From assembly GCA_903822975.1 (NCBI GenBank), contig CAIJRD010000007.1, positions 1-64,000 of the forward strand: a stretch of 64,000 nucleotides of DNA, written 5' to 3'. The stretch is from an uncultured Sinobacteraceae bacterium. GTDB taxonomy: Bacteria > Pseudomonadota > Gammaproteobacteria > Nevskiales > Nevskiaceae. Below are positions 1-9,006 of this stretch, one piece after another. Both the position numbers and the translations under genes were made by a program. Below the pieces are notes generated by a model that saw only the letters and a program-made list of their open reading frames with translations, was not told the DNA's origin and made no database searches. Each line of letters starts with the position of its first letter. Position 1 is the stretch's first letter.

Positions 1-327
1 GCCCTTGCCCTTGCCGTGTTCAAACACCGATATCGTCGGTGCAAACTCCAGCGACAGCACGTCGTTGAACATGTGGCCGTAAATCGCCGACCCGCCGTAC
101 CCGTGACGCGTCGTCCCGCGATCCTTGTCCGCAAATACAAATGTCCCCAGGAAGCTGATGTAGTCGTGCTCGCCACCCGACACCCCATTGCTCGACGTCG
201 TCGCAACCGGCTCGCTCGGCTCCGATCCGTACGCCGCAGGCGCCGTTATGTCCCCGTTGCCCTGCCCGTAGGCCGTGCTTGCACCCACGACCAGTCCAAA
301 AGCGACTATCAGCTTGCTGTTATTCAT
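1..327 (-). CDS. OmpA-like outer-membrane protein, N-terminal part (runs off the window)
   Basis: The minus-strand reading frame opens with ATG at 327 and stays open for 109 codons to the window edge, so only the N-terminus is visible. Residues 1-19 form a signal peptide (MNNSKLIVAFGLVVGASTAYG). The mature part has the alternating pattern of a beta-barrel; the stretch FVFADKDRGTTRHGYGGSA followed by a segment on size and 'leading' strands (LSLEFAPTISVFE) resembles the OmpA/OprF N-terminal barrel. Whether a C-terminal peptidoglycan-binding OmpA domain follows lies outside the window. No recognised neighbour is operonic with it. The family call rests on barrel style only. Confidence 0.6.
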   Translation of the reverse strand, partial: MNNSKLIVAFGLVVGASTAYGQGNGDITAPAAYGSEPSEPVATTSSNGVSGGEHDYISFLGTFVFADKDRGTTRHGYGGSAIYGHMFNDVLSLEFAPTISVFEHGKGKG

Positions 328-918
328 TATTTTCCCTGAGATTCGGCTACGTCCAAACTGCTCACCCGCTACCACGCCCCAATCGACACACCGGCTAGTC
401 CAAGCCGCATACAGACGCCGATGTCGTATGCCCCCAGACCATCACGATAAATTGTCGCCACAGACATTAAATCCGTGTTGTCGTGCCAGCGCAATAGGTC
501 TTTGGTCCGAACCAGTGACTTGTCGCAACTGTGTTAGTTCAGTAGCGCGTGCGAAATCAGCGGCCGGCGCTGATCAGGCGGGCGCAGTGGACCTGCCGGA
601 CTTAACGCGCCGCACATCGCAATGTTGTCTCTAGCGACGTCGTAGGCATGCCCACTCCCAGCTGCGCGCGCTACCCGGCTCCGATCACGGCGACGCGCTC
701 AAACGCGGTCGCTGGCGAACTGGCACACGCACGTTCGTAAGCTCAGCCCGAAGCCCTCAGCGAACGAGCAAAATCAGTCCGATCTTGGTCGATGACGGCA
801 ATGGCCACAGGTACAAGTCGGGGTCGGACGGCTACGCGCCCGTAGGCGCAAGCGCTCCCGCGCGCATCGGTCGATGCATCACCCCACCCGCCCTCGCGAT
901 TGTTACTGGGCGTCTGGA
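328..918. other. Intergenic stretch with no recognised gene
   Basis: Reading frames here are short, lack ribosome-binding sites and give arginine-rich translations of no recognisable family. It should contain the promoter of the OmpA-like gene on its left side and the 3' end of the S-formylglutathione hydrolase transcript on its right. No strong hairpin with a T run was found. Confidence 0.4.
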
Positions 919-1752
919 CTAGAGCAGTTCGCGCGCATGGTGGCGCAGATGATCCGCCACGAAGCTCTGTACAAACCAGTAGGAATGATCGTAACCAGCT
1001 TGCATGCGTAACTGCAGCGATTGTCCGCTCGCATCTGCGGTGGACTGCAGCCGATCCGGCTTTAGTTGAGATTCGAGGAACTGGTCGGCATCGCCTTGGT
1101 CGACCAGGATCTTGCCGGGATACGGCCGCAGCCGCATGAGCTCGCAGGCGTCCCATGCGCTCCAGGCGCCGCGATCGGCACCAAGATAATTGCCGAAGGC
1201 CTTCTCGCCCCAGGGCACGGTGACCGGATTGGCGATCGGCGCGAACGCAGAGACCGATTGCCATCGCTGCGGATTACGTAGCGCGACCACCAAGGCACCA
1301 TGTCCGCCCATCGAATGACCGAAGATTCCTCGCCGATCCGTTCGCGCAGGAAAGTTCGCCTCGATCAGCGTCGGCAACTCCTCATTGATATAGCTCCCCA
1401 TACGGTAATGAAGGCGCCAGGGGTCGGCTTGCGCGTCGAGGTAAAAGCCCGCCCCCACGCCGAAGTCCCAGGCATCCGCTTCGCCCGGAAGCCCGAGCCC
1501 GCGTGGGCTGGTATCGCAAGCCACCAGCATCAGACCCAATTCCGCCGCGAGCCGCTGCGCGCCCGCCTTGATAACGAACGTCTCTTCATTGCAAGTGAGG
1601 CCTGCCAGGTAATACAGCGCCGGCACACTGCCGAATCGCGCCTGCGGCGGCTGGTAGACCGCGAAGCGCATCGGAGTTCCGGTTTGAATCGACGCGTGGC
1701 TGTAGAACCCGATACGTCCTCCAAAACAAGCCTGCTCGCTGCGTGTGTCCAT
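919..1752 (-). CDS. fghA: S-formylglutathione hydrolase
   Basis: This cytosolic esterase-D family enzyme hydrolyses S-formylglutathione to formate and glutathione, the last step of glutathione-dependent formaldehyde detoxification. I chose the internal ATG at 1752 (277 residues, the usual family length) rather than the first in-frame start at 1833, because homologues begin a few residues before the conserved CFGG. The alpha/beta-hydrolase triad is visible: Ser147 in GHSMGG, Asp223 in VDQGDADQFL and His256 in YDHSYW. The usual partner, the class III alcohol dehydrogenase (adhC/frmA), is not adjacent; the neighbour is an orphan receiver protein. The family assignment is firm. Confidence 0.93.
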   Translation of the reverse strand: MDTRSEQACFGGRIGFYSHASIQTGTPMRFAVYQPPQARFGSVPALYYLAGLTCNEETFVIKAGAQRLAAELGLMLVACDTSPRGLGLPGEADAWDFGVGAGFYLDAQADPWRLHYRMGSYINEELPTLIEANFPARTDRRGIFGHSMGGHGALVVALRNPQRWQSVSAFAPIANPVTVPWGEKAFGNYLGADRGAWSAWDACELMRLRPYPGKILVDQGDADQFLESQLKPDRLQSTADASGQSLQLRMQAGYDHSYWFVQSFVADHLRHHARELL

Positions 1753-1838
1753 CGTGGTTTGGATGTCTGAAATGAATGCGTGATTGCGCGCGCTGACCGT
1801 GACCGGGCGTTCAGCAACACTGCGACGCCGCAATCACT

Positions 1839-2186
1839 TTACAAACAAGATTCGAGGCGCGCCAGCAATTCTGTCGCCGAGAAAGGCTTGCCGAGCCGCT
1901 CGATCATTGTGTCGTGTTGCAAGTGAAACTCACCATGTCCGGTCATCACAATCACGGGCAAGTGTGGACGCAAGGTTCGCGCGATTTGTGCGACTGCCCG
2001 ACCGTGCACATTCGGCAGATCCAGATCCACCAGCAATAGATCGATAACGGTGCCGGACTCGAGTAGCCGAATCGCGGCGAGCCCTTCTGACGCCTCAATG
2101 CCGTGATACCCATTCGACTCCAAGATTTCCATCACGAGTTGACAGACGCCGGGCTCGTCATCGACTACCAAGACGGTCTTACTCAT
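1839..2186 (-). CDS. Single-domain response regulator (CheY-like receiver)
   Basis: The 115-residue protein is one receiver domain with no output domain. All phosphotransfer residues are present: the acidic pair Asp9/Asp10, phosphoacceptor Asp54 in LLVDLDLP, Thr82 and Lys100 in LGKPF. Such proteins act in phosphorelays or bind a partner when phosphorylated. No histidine kinase lies in the window, so it is an orphan here. It lies 86 bp upstream of the fghA start on the same strand and might share its transcript. No clear Shine-Dalgarno precedes the ATG. Confidence 0.88.
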   Translation of the reverse strand: MSKTVLVVDDEPGVCQLVMEILESNGYHGIEASEGLAAIRLLESGTVIDLLLVDLDLPNVHGRAVAQIARTLRPHLPVIVMTGHGEFHLQHDTMIERLGKPFSATELLARLESCL

Positions 2187-2712
2187 TTCAAGCGAGGCAA
2201 AAAGTGTGAGATGTGGAGCCGGGAGGTTGTAAAAAGTGCGCGCGCGAAATGTCAGGAGGACTGAGCAAAAAACGTGTGTTCGCCTGAATCCCGTAGGCTC
2301 GACGGCGGTCGAACCTGCGAATCTCCTTATCCGCTCGGATCATTGGCTCAAACATTGGAACCTTCGACGCGCTGGGCTCGACCGCCAGCGACTTGAGCCT
2401 CATCCATGAACGCTGCGCCGGCGGCTTCAGTCGGACATTAGGTCCTGTCGAGGATCGAAAGTTCCGGTTCAGGCCAACTCACAGTGGAGCAGCAAAGCGG
2501 ATTCGCACGGCGCCATTGATCGCCGCGGCGGAGCAGGCCTTCCGCAACGATCCGCAACACTCGACGTTTATGGTTTGATTGCTGATCATACGGGTCGATT
2601 CGGATGATGACGTCGTTGCCAATCAGCGGAATCTTGCGAAGTCGGCGATGGTTAAGCGCCCAATCGCGGCGGCAACGGCCTCCGCGCATCGATATCCCTG
2701 GAGTACACGCGA
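2187..2712. other. Divergent intergenic region, no recognised gene
   Basis: This 526-bp stretch separates the receiver gene (minus) from a small outer-membrane protein gene (plus) and must hold both promoters. The short frames in it have no ribosome-binding site or recognisable product. Confidence 0.4.
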
Positions 2713-3372
2713 ATGCATTCCCCAAGTTCGGTCGTCCGCAGCGCAGCAGTCGCAGGTTTTGCATTGATACCTTCACTGACGTATGCGCAAGTCGACAGCG
2801 GCGCATACCTTGCGGGTTCATTCGGCGTCGATCTGCAGAACAGTCGTGGAACCACCACGTCTACCAAAGGCACCGCGGGCTCGGCCGACGGCACCGCGCA
2901 TTTCGGTACGGGCGTCACCGCAATGCTCACACCCGGACTGGCTCTGAACAACAGTCTGCGAACCGATCTGGAACTCGGCTATCGCGACAAGCCGGCTAAG
3001 TCGGACGGCATCTCGGAACAGGCGTATACGGCGATTGCGAATGTGTGGGTCGACGTACTGCATCAGTACGGATATTTCATTTATTTCGGCGGCGGACTGG
3101 GCGGTGCGGACCTGCACTTGCACACGAACAACGGTTCCGACTCTTCCGTACCGGCGGTCTGGCAAGTCGGCGGCGGGGCCGGTGCCGCGCTGACTTCACA
3201 TTGGGAAGTGTCGGCCGACTTTAGACGGCTCTCAGGCTTCAGTCGCTCGAAATTCGATCTCGATAACAACAGTGCGCTGAAAACACGCCTCGCCACCAAC
3301 GCGGTGACGCTGAGCTTGCGCTACTCATTCGGCAGCCTTTCGACGCCGCTTCTGTCAACGTCGGACGACTGA
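2713..3372 (+). CDS. Small outer-membrane beta-barrel protein
   Basis: The 219-residue product starts with a signal peptide (residues 1-25, ending LTYAQ). The rest looks like an eight-stranded opacity/OmpW-style barrel: alternating hydrophobic strands, glycine-rich turns (FGGGLGGADLHLHTNN), and a typical ending in which aromatic strand residues (LSLRYSFG) come shortly before the C-terminus. A short Ser/Thr/Asp tail follows the last strand, which is slightly unusual because barrel proteins normally end on an aromatic residue. It is a single gene and its ligand or role is unknown. Confidence 0.7.
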   Translation: MHSPSSVVRSAAVAGFALIPSLTYAQVDSGAYLAGSFGVDLQNSRGTTTSTKGTAGSADGTAHFGTGVTAMLTPGLALNNSLRTDLELGYRDKPAKSDGISEQAYTAIANVWVDVLHQYGYFIYFGGGLGGADLHLHTNNGSDSSVPAVWQVGGGAGAALTSHWEVSADFRRLSGFSRSKFDLDNNSALKTRLATNAVTLSLRYSFGSLSTPLLSTSDD

Positions 3373-3546
3373 AATCGGTCAGCCGCTAGCGATTAGCGAA
3401 CGCGCCGAAAACCTGCAGGCCTGGGATGCAGCACTGACGTCATAGCCGATCCCGCGCCTAAGGACGGGATCACGCCAGGGGTACGATCACGCAAGACCGG
3501 TGTGTTACCGGAATAGAGCCGACTAAAAGGCGCCATGATCGCCCCG

Positions 3547-5709
3547 CTAGTGCGTGGTCCAGGCGAACGTGTGCTTTCCACTGATATTGGGCACCACCAC
3601 GTAGTCGCCGTCCTTGCGTGGCCCCCCGCTGGCGGCGGCCTGACCATGCCGCCAGATCACAGCACCGTCCATTGCGATATCCCGATCGCTACCCAGCAGC
3701 GGCACTGAGACCGTACCTTGCGCACCCGACGGGCCGACAACTGTGAGTCGAAACCACGCGCTCGACGTCCCGCGCTCCCAGCGCGATGCGACGACACCTT
3801 GCGGTGTGTAGGTCTGACCTTGCGCCCAAGCGAGATCGCCCAACTGCGGTTCGACAATCCATTCGGAAAAGCCGGGCGCGGTTGGCCTGATGCCCAGCAC
3901 ACTGCCGGACAAGGCTTCCACCGGCGCACCCGCCCAACCATGGGCCATCGAATTCGATGAATAGACGGGATTGCCGTCGAGGCCGACCTTCTCCCAGACC
4001 GTGACGTTCGGATCCGTGTTGACCATGTGGCCCCATAGCGCACGCAGCAACGCGAGTGCGCTGGCGCTGTCGTAGCGCTTGAAGTCGGCAAGCACTTCCA
4101 CGCCGCTGATGAACGGCGAGACGTATTGCGACATGTATCCATCGCCAGCCAATTCGCCGGTCATCGTGCCGAGCGGCGATGCAAGATGTTGTCGGAGGTA
4201 ATTCATCGCCGAGTCTGCATTCGCGCCGTCGATCAGGCCCGAATAGACCGCTTCGACGTTGCCATCCTGCGGATGATTCGGCTTCGTGTCTTTCGTGTTG
4301 AGCAGAAACGCACCGGCCTTCGCATCCCACAGGCTGGCCATCAACGACGCCCGAAGCGCACTGGCCAATGCCTCGTCGGCAAGCGCTGCCTGCTCGCCTG
4401 CGCCCTGCTGACGCTCTATCGCTGCGAGTGCCGTGATCGCGCGATACCAAACGGCATTGGTATGCGTATCCACGCCATTCGCGCTATCGAACGGATGCCA
4501 GTTGATCTCGAACGGCTTCTGCCCGGTGACATAGACGCCGTTGACACTGCGCGACGAGAAAAACATGACCGCCCGGCGCATTGCGGGCAACAGCTTCTGC
4601 AGCATTGCCACGTCGCCGGTGTATTGATAGTGCTTGATTGCATCGAGCATCCACCAGGCGGTGTACTCGCCGAGGCTCGCCGCCGCCAATGTGCGGATCT
4701 GCTCAGGATCGGCCGGGGGACCATCGGGCGTGATCGTGTCGGGACACGTAAAGTGGATTTGGCTGACCATGGGCACGTAGCCGGCATCGTTCTGCTGGCA
4801 GGCGAACATATAGATCGAGTCGTGCATGATCGTCGCCGCGCGCGGAGTCGTGTAGTACGCAATTCCGCCTTCGATCCCAAGATCGCCCGTCCAGACCAGC
4901 CGATCGCGCTTAGCGCCGTCCATCGCCACCATATTGCCGCCGCGCTGTGCGTCCTGTGCGCTGTCCAGGTTGAAGGTGTAGGCGCTGGCATACCAGATTC
5001 GATTCAGCAGCTCGTCGCTGGAAAGAAAATGGCCGACATAGTCGTCGACGCTCGGCCGATAGTGATTCTCGCGGACCCGCACATAGTCGATTGAAACGCT
5101 GCCGCGCCCTTCGAGCTGCAGCAGGATCCAGCGCTGGCCGCCGCGAATGCCGGGAATGACATAGTCTTCGGCAACTTTAGTCGTCACCAGATCGTAGCGC
5201 TGGTCCGGGTTGTCGTCGTAGCCCAGCCCCGGAAAAATCTCATCGCCATGCGTGCTCATCTGCGCGCGCTGCTCGGCGTAGGCAAGGCGAACTGCGGTGC
5301 CGTCGCTCTTCGTAATGCCAATCTCGACGTGACCGCCGGCATTTGTGCCCAGGTCGAGCATCAGTGTTGGCTTGCCGGTGCCTTTCGCATTGAGCGTCAT
5401 CACGCGGCCATCCGCGGCTTTCAGCGCATCCGGGTTCGAAACCGACGCCGCGTCGCCTTGGATATAAATCGCTTTGGGATAGATCAGGCCGTCCGCGCTA
5501 TCGAGTACATAGCCGCGCCAGTTCGATTTCTCGCTGACGTCGCAACCCGACAGCTGGCTCACCGATTGAGTGGCCGGCGTCGCGCAGTTTGAGGCTTCCC
5601 CGGGTGCCGATGCGGGTGCGGTAATCGGCACGCTGGACTCGCAGCCTGCGAGAACCGCAACGATGCCGAGCAGCATTGAAACACCGGTGTTGCGAATGGC
5701 CACCAACAT
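3547..5709 (-). CDS. Alpha-L-rhamnosidase-like lipoprotein (GH78 family)
   Basis: The 720-residue protein has a lipoprotein signal with lipobox LAGC (Cys23). A beta-sandwich-like N-terminal region (about 60-215) carries FxLxYAEQR-type jelly-roll strands, followed by the (alpha/alpha)6 barrel. The key GH78 signature DGAKRDRLVWTGDL (264-277) contains the acidic residues expected around the active site. A C-terminal beta-sandwich (about 600-720) completes the family architecture. GH78 enzymes remove terminal alpha-L-rhamnose from glycans or plant glycosides by inversion. An envelope-anchored position fits scavenging from external glycosides. ATG at 5709 is preceded by an AGGA ribosome site. It stands alone, with no TonB receptor or transporter next to it. 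Confidence 0.82.
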   Translation of the reverse strand: MLVAIRNTGVSMLLGIVAVLAGCESSVPITAPASAPGEASNCATPATQSVSQLSGCDVSEKSNWRGYVLDSADGLIYPKAIYIQGDAASVSNPDALKAADGRVMTLNAKGTGKPTLMLDLGTNAGGHVEIGITKSDGTAVRLAYAEQRAQMSTHGDEIFPGLGYDDNPDQRYDLVTTKVAEDYVIPGIRGGQRWILLQLEGRGSVSIDYVRVRENHYRPSVDDYVGHFLSSDELLNRIWYASAYTFNLDSAQDAQRGGNMVAMDGAKRDRLVWTGDLGIEGGIAYYTTPRAATIMHDSIYMFACQQNDAGYVPMVSQIHFTCPDTITPDGPPADPEQIRTLAAASLGEYTAWWMLDAIKHYQYTGDVAMLQKLLPAMRRAVMFFSSRSVNGVYVTGQKPFEINWHPFDSANGVDTHTNAVWYRAITALAAIERQQGAGEQAALADEALASALRASLMASLWDAKAGAFLLNTKDTKPNHPQDGNVEAVYSGLIDGANADSAMNYLRQHLASPLGTMTGELAGDGYMSQYVSPFISGVEVLADFKRYDSASALALLRALWGHMVNTDPNVTVWEKVGLDGNPVYSSNSMAHGWAGAPVEALSGSVLGIRPTAPGFSEWIVEPQLGDLAWAQGQTYTPQGVVASRWERGTSSAWFRLTVVGPSGAQGTVSVPLLGSDRDIAMDGAVIWRHGQAAASGGPRKDGDYVVVPNISGKHTFAWTTH

Positions 5710-6179
5710 GCTGCGATCCTCAGCTATGACTTCCGTGCCGCACCAACGTGCCTCCGAGTCGTCTGCTTACGCCTTCCTTACGACCTTCGCGCCGCATTTC
5801 AGCAATGCTTCGCAAAGTAACAGTGTTTCGGTGCTTGACTCCCGAAACGCAGCTTTTCGTAAGTGCAATCGACATCTAGAGCAAATCGAAGTGTCGACCT
5901 CGGTTGCGGATCGCGGAGTATAGGAGTGAATCAATGCGTAGCAGGCGGGGAAATATCCGCTACTCCTTATGCGTGGTTGCTACGCCTACGCGTCTTACTG
6001 GCAAAAGGTCGAAGCGAGGACTTATTGGCGATATGAACTTTCGTGCCAGAGCCTATATTCGTAGCGCAGCTTTACCTTTACTTAACGTCACAAGCTGACG
6101 ATGTCGTGCACAATGCGGCGCGAGGCGGACTCATACGTCATGTTGATTTGGCCGCCGCATCAACCTACAAGGAGCTGGA
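5710..6179. other. Divergent promoter region of the GH78 and HxlR genes
   Basis: The region lies between two divergent genes and its AT content rises toward position 6060-6100. The one short frame inside (5904-6098) has no ribosome-binding site and no recognisable product. An HxlR binding site near 6100-6170 would be expected by analogy, but I could not identify one. Confidence 0.4.
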
Positions 6180-6584
6180 ATGACTGGAACTGCTAAACGA
6201 AACAATGCGATCAATGCCGCGATCAGCCTGTTTCACCGCCGCTACGTGCTTCGTATTTTGTGGGAGCTGCGCTCCGAATCCTTGACTTTCCGTCAACTTC
6301 AGGAGGCTTGCAATGATATTTCCCCGAGCACTTTGAACCTGCGGCTCGGCGACCTGCGCGCCGCGGGCCTGGTCGTCCACGTCAGTGGAGAAGGCTATGC
6401 CGTGTCGGATCAGGGTCGCAGCCTGTTAGTCGCGGCTGCGCCTGTCGCCGACTGGGCAGTCGAGTGGCACGGAACTGGAAAGCCACGTCGCAAAGCGGCA
6501 GCGAAGCCTAAAGCGGCTCCGCGCAAGAGCACCCCGAAGAAACGCGTCGTTCGTCGTCGCGTGGAAAAAGCTCAGCGTCGTTGA
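6180..6584 (+). CDS. HxlR-family winged-helix transcriptional regulator with a basic tail
   Basis: Residues 14-95 match the HxlR winged helix: the typical opening (FHRRYVLRILWEL), the helix-turn-helix with TFRQLQEA and SPSTLNLRLGDL, and the wing ending in GYAVSDQG. The tail (about 100-134) is almost entirely Lys/Arg/Ala/Pro, like a histone-H1-style tail, which is not usual for this family and should add non-specific DNA affinity. A strong ribosome site (AAGGAG) precedes the ATG and a textbook terminator follows directly. The target genes are unknown; the divergent GH78 gene is the nearest candidate. Confidence 0.85.
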   Translation: MTGTAKRNNAINAAISLFHRRYVLRILWELRSESLTFRQLQEACNDISPSTLNLRLGDLRAAGLVVHVSGEGYAVSDQGRSLLVAAAPVADWAVEWHGTGKPRRKAAAKPKAAPRKSTPKKRVVRRRVEKAQRR

Positions 6585-6588
6585 TCCC

Positions 6589-6616
6589 GACGCCGGCTTT
6601 CAGCCGGCGTCTTTTT
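6589..6616 (+). terminator. Rho-independent terminator of the HxlR gene
   Basis: A 10-bp stem GACGCCGGCT/AGCCGGCGTC with a 3-nt loop is followed directly by five T residues. It starts 5 bases after the regulator's stop codon. Confidence 0.9.
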
Positions 6617-6754
6617 GAGGGATCGCCGTTAAATCGGCCCGAAGCAACTGCGAGTAACTTCTGATTCGCTGGGCGCCAGAACGAACTCCCATCCACGCTG
6701 GCATGCCGCCGGCGCTGTGGATCACGAAAGTTCACTACTTATTAAGTCGCTCGC

Positions 6755-7465
6755 TTACGCGTTCTTCGAGGACGCGGGATCAAGCAAGCGATAAACCACG
6801 CTGCCGCCGATCGCGCCGATAACGGGTGCCGCCCAAAACAGCCACAGCTGCTGCAGGGCCCAACCGCCTTCAATGATTGCAACCCCAGTGCTGCGCGCCG
6901 GGTTCACCGATGTATTGGTTACGGGAATGCTGATCAGGTGGATCAGTGTAAGACCCAACCCGATCGCAATGGGCGCGAGTCCGGCCGGCGCGCTGACCGA
7001 CGTCGCACCCATGATGATGAACAGGAACATGAAGCTCATCACGACTTCGGTGATGATCGCGGCCGACATCGAATATCCGCCCGGCGAGTGTTCGGCGTAG
7101 CCATTCGACGCGAAGCCGTCAGCGAGATGGAAGGTCGCGGCGCCACGAGCGATAAAGTAGAGCGCGGTTGCGCCGGCGAGGCCGCCAATGACCTGCGCGA
7201 CGATATACGGCACGACGTCCTTCGCAGGAAAGCGTCCGCCGACGCAGAGGCCGATCGACACCGCAGGATTGAGGTGGCAACCGGAGATATGACCGATCGC
7301 AAAGGCCATCGTCAGCACGGTCAACCCGAATGCGAGCGAAACACCAAGCAGGCCGATCCCGACCGATGGAAAGGATGCGGCGAGAACTGCGCTGCCACAG
7401 CCACCCAGCACCAACCATGCAGTGCCAATCATCTCGGCAGTCATACGTTGCGGCAACGTTTTCAT
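6755..7465 (-). CDS. aqpZ: Aquaporin Z
   Basis: This 236-residue inner-membrane water channel has six membrane spans and two NPA loops at 66-68 and 188-190. The selectivity-filter residues of water-specific aquaporins are present at the expected places: Phe46, His176, Thr185 and Arg191. His and Thr at this constriction argue for a water channel rather than a glycerol facilitator. The length is close to E. coli AqpZ. A ribosome site (AGGA) precedes the ATG. It is transcribed alone; a terminator of an upstream transcript lies about 130 bp before the start. Confidence 0.95.
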   Translation of the reverse strand: MKTLPQRMTAEMIGTAWLVLGGCGSAVLAASFPSVGIGLLGVSLAFGLTVLTMAFAIGHISGCHLNPAVSIGLCVGGRFPAKDVVPYIVAQVIGGLAGATALYFIARGAATFHLADGFASNGYAEHSPGGYSMSAAIITEVVMSFMFLFIIMGATSVSAPAGLAPIAIGLGLTLIHLISIPVTNTSVNPARSTGVAIIEGGWALQQLWLFWAAPVIGAIGGSVVYRLLDPASSKNA

Positions 7466-7908
7466 TGATTCCTCGTGTGGTTCGGTTGGCGGTGCGATTC
7501 AGGAAAATGATAGTCCTGTCCGGCGATTCTGTGCAGTAGACTGACCGATAGCCTGGCAAGAAATATTTTGCGGACTCTTAACACTGCGGCCAAAAAAAAG
7601 GCCGGGCAGTGCCCGGCCAAGGCTCAGGAACTGTGCGCTCGGTGATGGCGTAGCCACAGCCGACCGGTTTCATGCCGCGAATATGCGAGCGCCTGCATAG
7701 TTTGAACGTTGATCGAATTCGATTATCGCCAGCGTTCACGGGTAGGTCTTTGCCGCCTACGCCAGAAACTCGTTCGTTCACCGTGCGTATCGTCGCTGTC
7801 GCTGAGACCGCCGATTCCCGATGAAATCGGAATCGGACGGGCTCAACATCCAAACGGCGTCCTTATGCCGCTGGCCAATACTTTGCCTTACAGGCGTGGC
7901 TTCGCCGA
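7466..7908. other. Gap between aqpZ and the AraC gene
   Basis: It holds the aqpZ promoter, a strong minus-strand terminator (7592-7618) and about 290 bp between that terminator and the AraC stop codon. One frame on the minus strand (7578-7853) runs straight through the terminator hairpin, so it is unlikely to be a protein gene. The stretch may be a long 3' UTR or contain a small RNA. Confidence 0.45.
7592..7618 (-). terminator. Rho-independent terminator, minus strand
   Basis: On the minus strand an 8-bp stem GGCCGGGC/GCCCGGCC is followed by eight T residues. It ends transcripts coming from the right, that is from the AraC gene or from something within 7620-7900. Confidence 0.88.
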
Positions 7909-9006
7909 TCAGGCGTGGGCGTCGAAGTGGCTGCGATCGACGATTCGATCGACGCCACCGATCGGTAGCGGCGACAAAGCACGTCGGTACCGACGCGGCG
8001 TACTGCTGAACCAGCGCAGAAATGCGCGCTGGAACGTACTTTGATGCGCAAAGCCGAGCATCAATGCAATCGTCACCAACGACAGTTCTCGATTGCGCAC
8101 GTATCGGTCTGCGAGCGTCTTGCGGACTTTTTCGACGATGTCGGAGTAATTGGTGTCGCGCGAACTCAAATATCGTTGGAATCCACGCTGCGACATACCC
8201 ACAACGCCGGCCACGCGCTCGATCGGTGGCACGCCGCGATAAAGATTTTCGGCGACGAATCGCTTCACTTCCGCGATCAGCGGATCGGCATCGATCTGTC
8301 CAAACGACAGCGATACCAGCCGTGTCCGCGCCTGCTCCTCCAGCTTGTCGCGGAACTCGGCACCGCTATGACGCAGGCGCTGCGATACGAACTGAGCCGG
8401 TACGAGAATTCGAAAACGGCGTGCATCGTAGACCAGCGGGCAATTGAAGAAATGCTGCTGCTCCGCGAGCGATTGCGGCCGCGAGAACGGGAATTCGATG
8501 CGCGCGATTCCAACACCGGTGCCAACCAGTCGATGCCGAATGATCGACATGATGAACGCAAGCTGCGCTTCAACCGCATGTCGATTGAACGCCGATGCGC
8601 CTTCGACCTGCTCCATTTCGAAACCGATCAAGCCATCAACCGCGCACGGCTTGATTCGATTGCTGTTGCAAACCAAACCGTAAGAGCGGCGGCACAGCTC
8701 AAATACGGCGCCAACTGTCTGCCCGGTCATAATCAGGTGTCCGAACAGTCCGAGGTCCGCAGGCGACATGAGCTGGCCGGAATGCAGGCCGATATTGTGG
8801 TCGCCGGTGATACGCTCGGCCATTGCGAACGCCGTGTTGACGCTGGCCTGCGGGACCAAGCGGTCGATGTCGGCGAGATCCTCCTCGGACAGGCCCAAAC
8901 CCTCAAGCACGGGGCGCACCGGCGCTCGGTGTTTGCGGAGGTGGACGATGAGGCCGTGCAACACACCGGCAGTCACGTAAAGACGATTTGCGCTAGTTTT
9001 GTTCAT
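7909..9006 (-). CDS. AraC-family regulator with an N-terminal ligand-binding domain (OruR/ArgR-like type)
   Basis: The 365-residue protein has an N-terminal Arabinose_bd-type domain (about 25-215, with the typical HLIMTGQTVGAVFELCRRS stretch) and a C-terminal AraC double helix-turn-helix (about 255-345) with recognisable elements GMSQRGFQRYLSSR and IALMLGFAHQSTFQRAFLRW. Regulators of this architecture respond to small metabolites, lipids or virulence cues. The ATG is preceded by GGAG. There is no obvious neighbouring regulon: aqpZ lies downstream and a gene-poor stretch upstream. Confidence 0.88.
   Translation of the reverse strand: MNKTSANRLYVTAGVLHGLIVHLRKHRAPVRPVLEGLGLSEEDLADIDRLVPQASVNTAFAMAERITGDHNIGLHSGQLMSPADLGLFGHLIMTGQTVGAVFELCRRSYGLVCNSNRIKPCAVDGLIGFEMEQVEGASAFNRHAVEAQLAFIMSIIRHRLVGTGVGIARIEFPFSRPQSLAEQQHFFNCPLVYDARRFRILVPAQFVSQRLRHSGAEFRDKLEEQARTRLVSLSFGQIDADPLIAEVKRFVAENLYRGVPPIERVAGVVGMSQRGFQRYLSSRDTNYSDIVEKVRKTLADRYVRNRELSLVTIALMLGFAHQSTFQRAFLRWFSSTPRRYRRALSPLPIGGVDRIVDRSHFDAHA

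Noticed and set aside
2188-2403. 71-codon minus-strand frame upstream of the receiver gene
   Set aside because: No ribosome site or recognisable product, and it lies in the promoter region.
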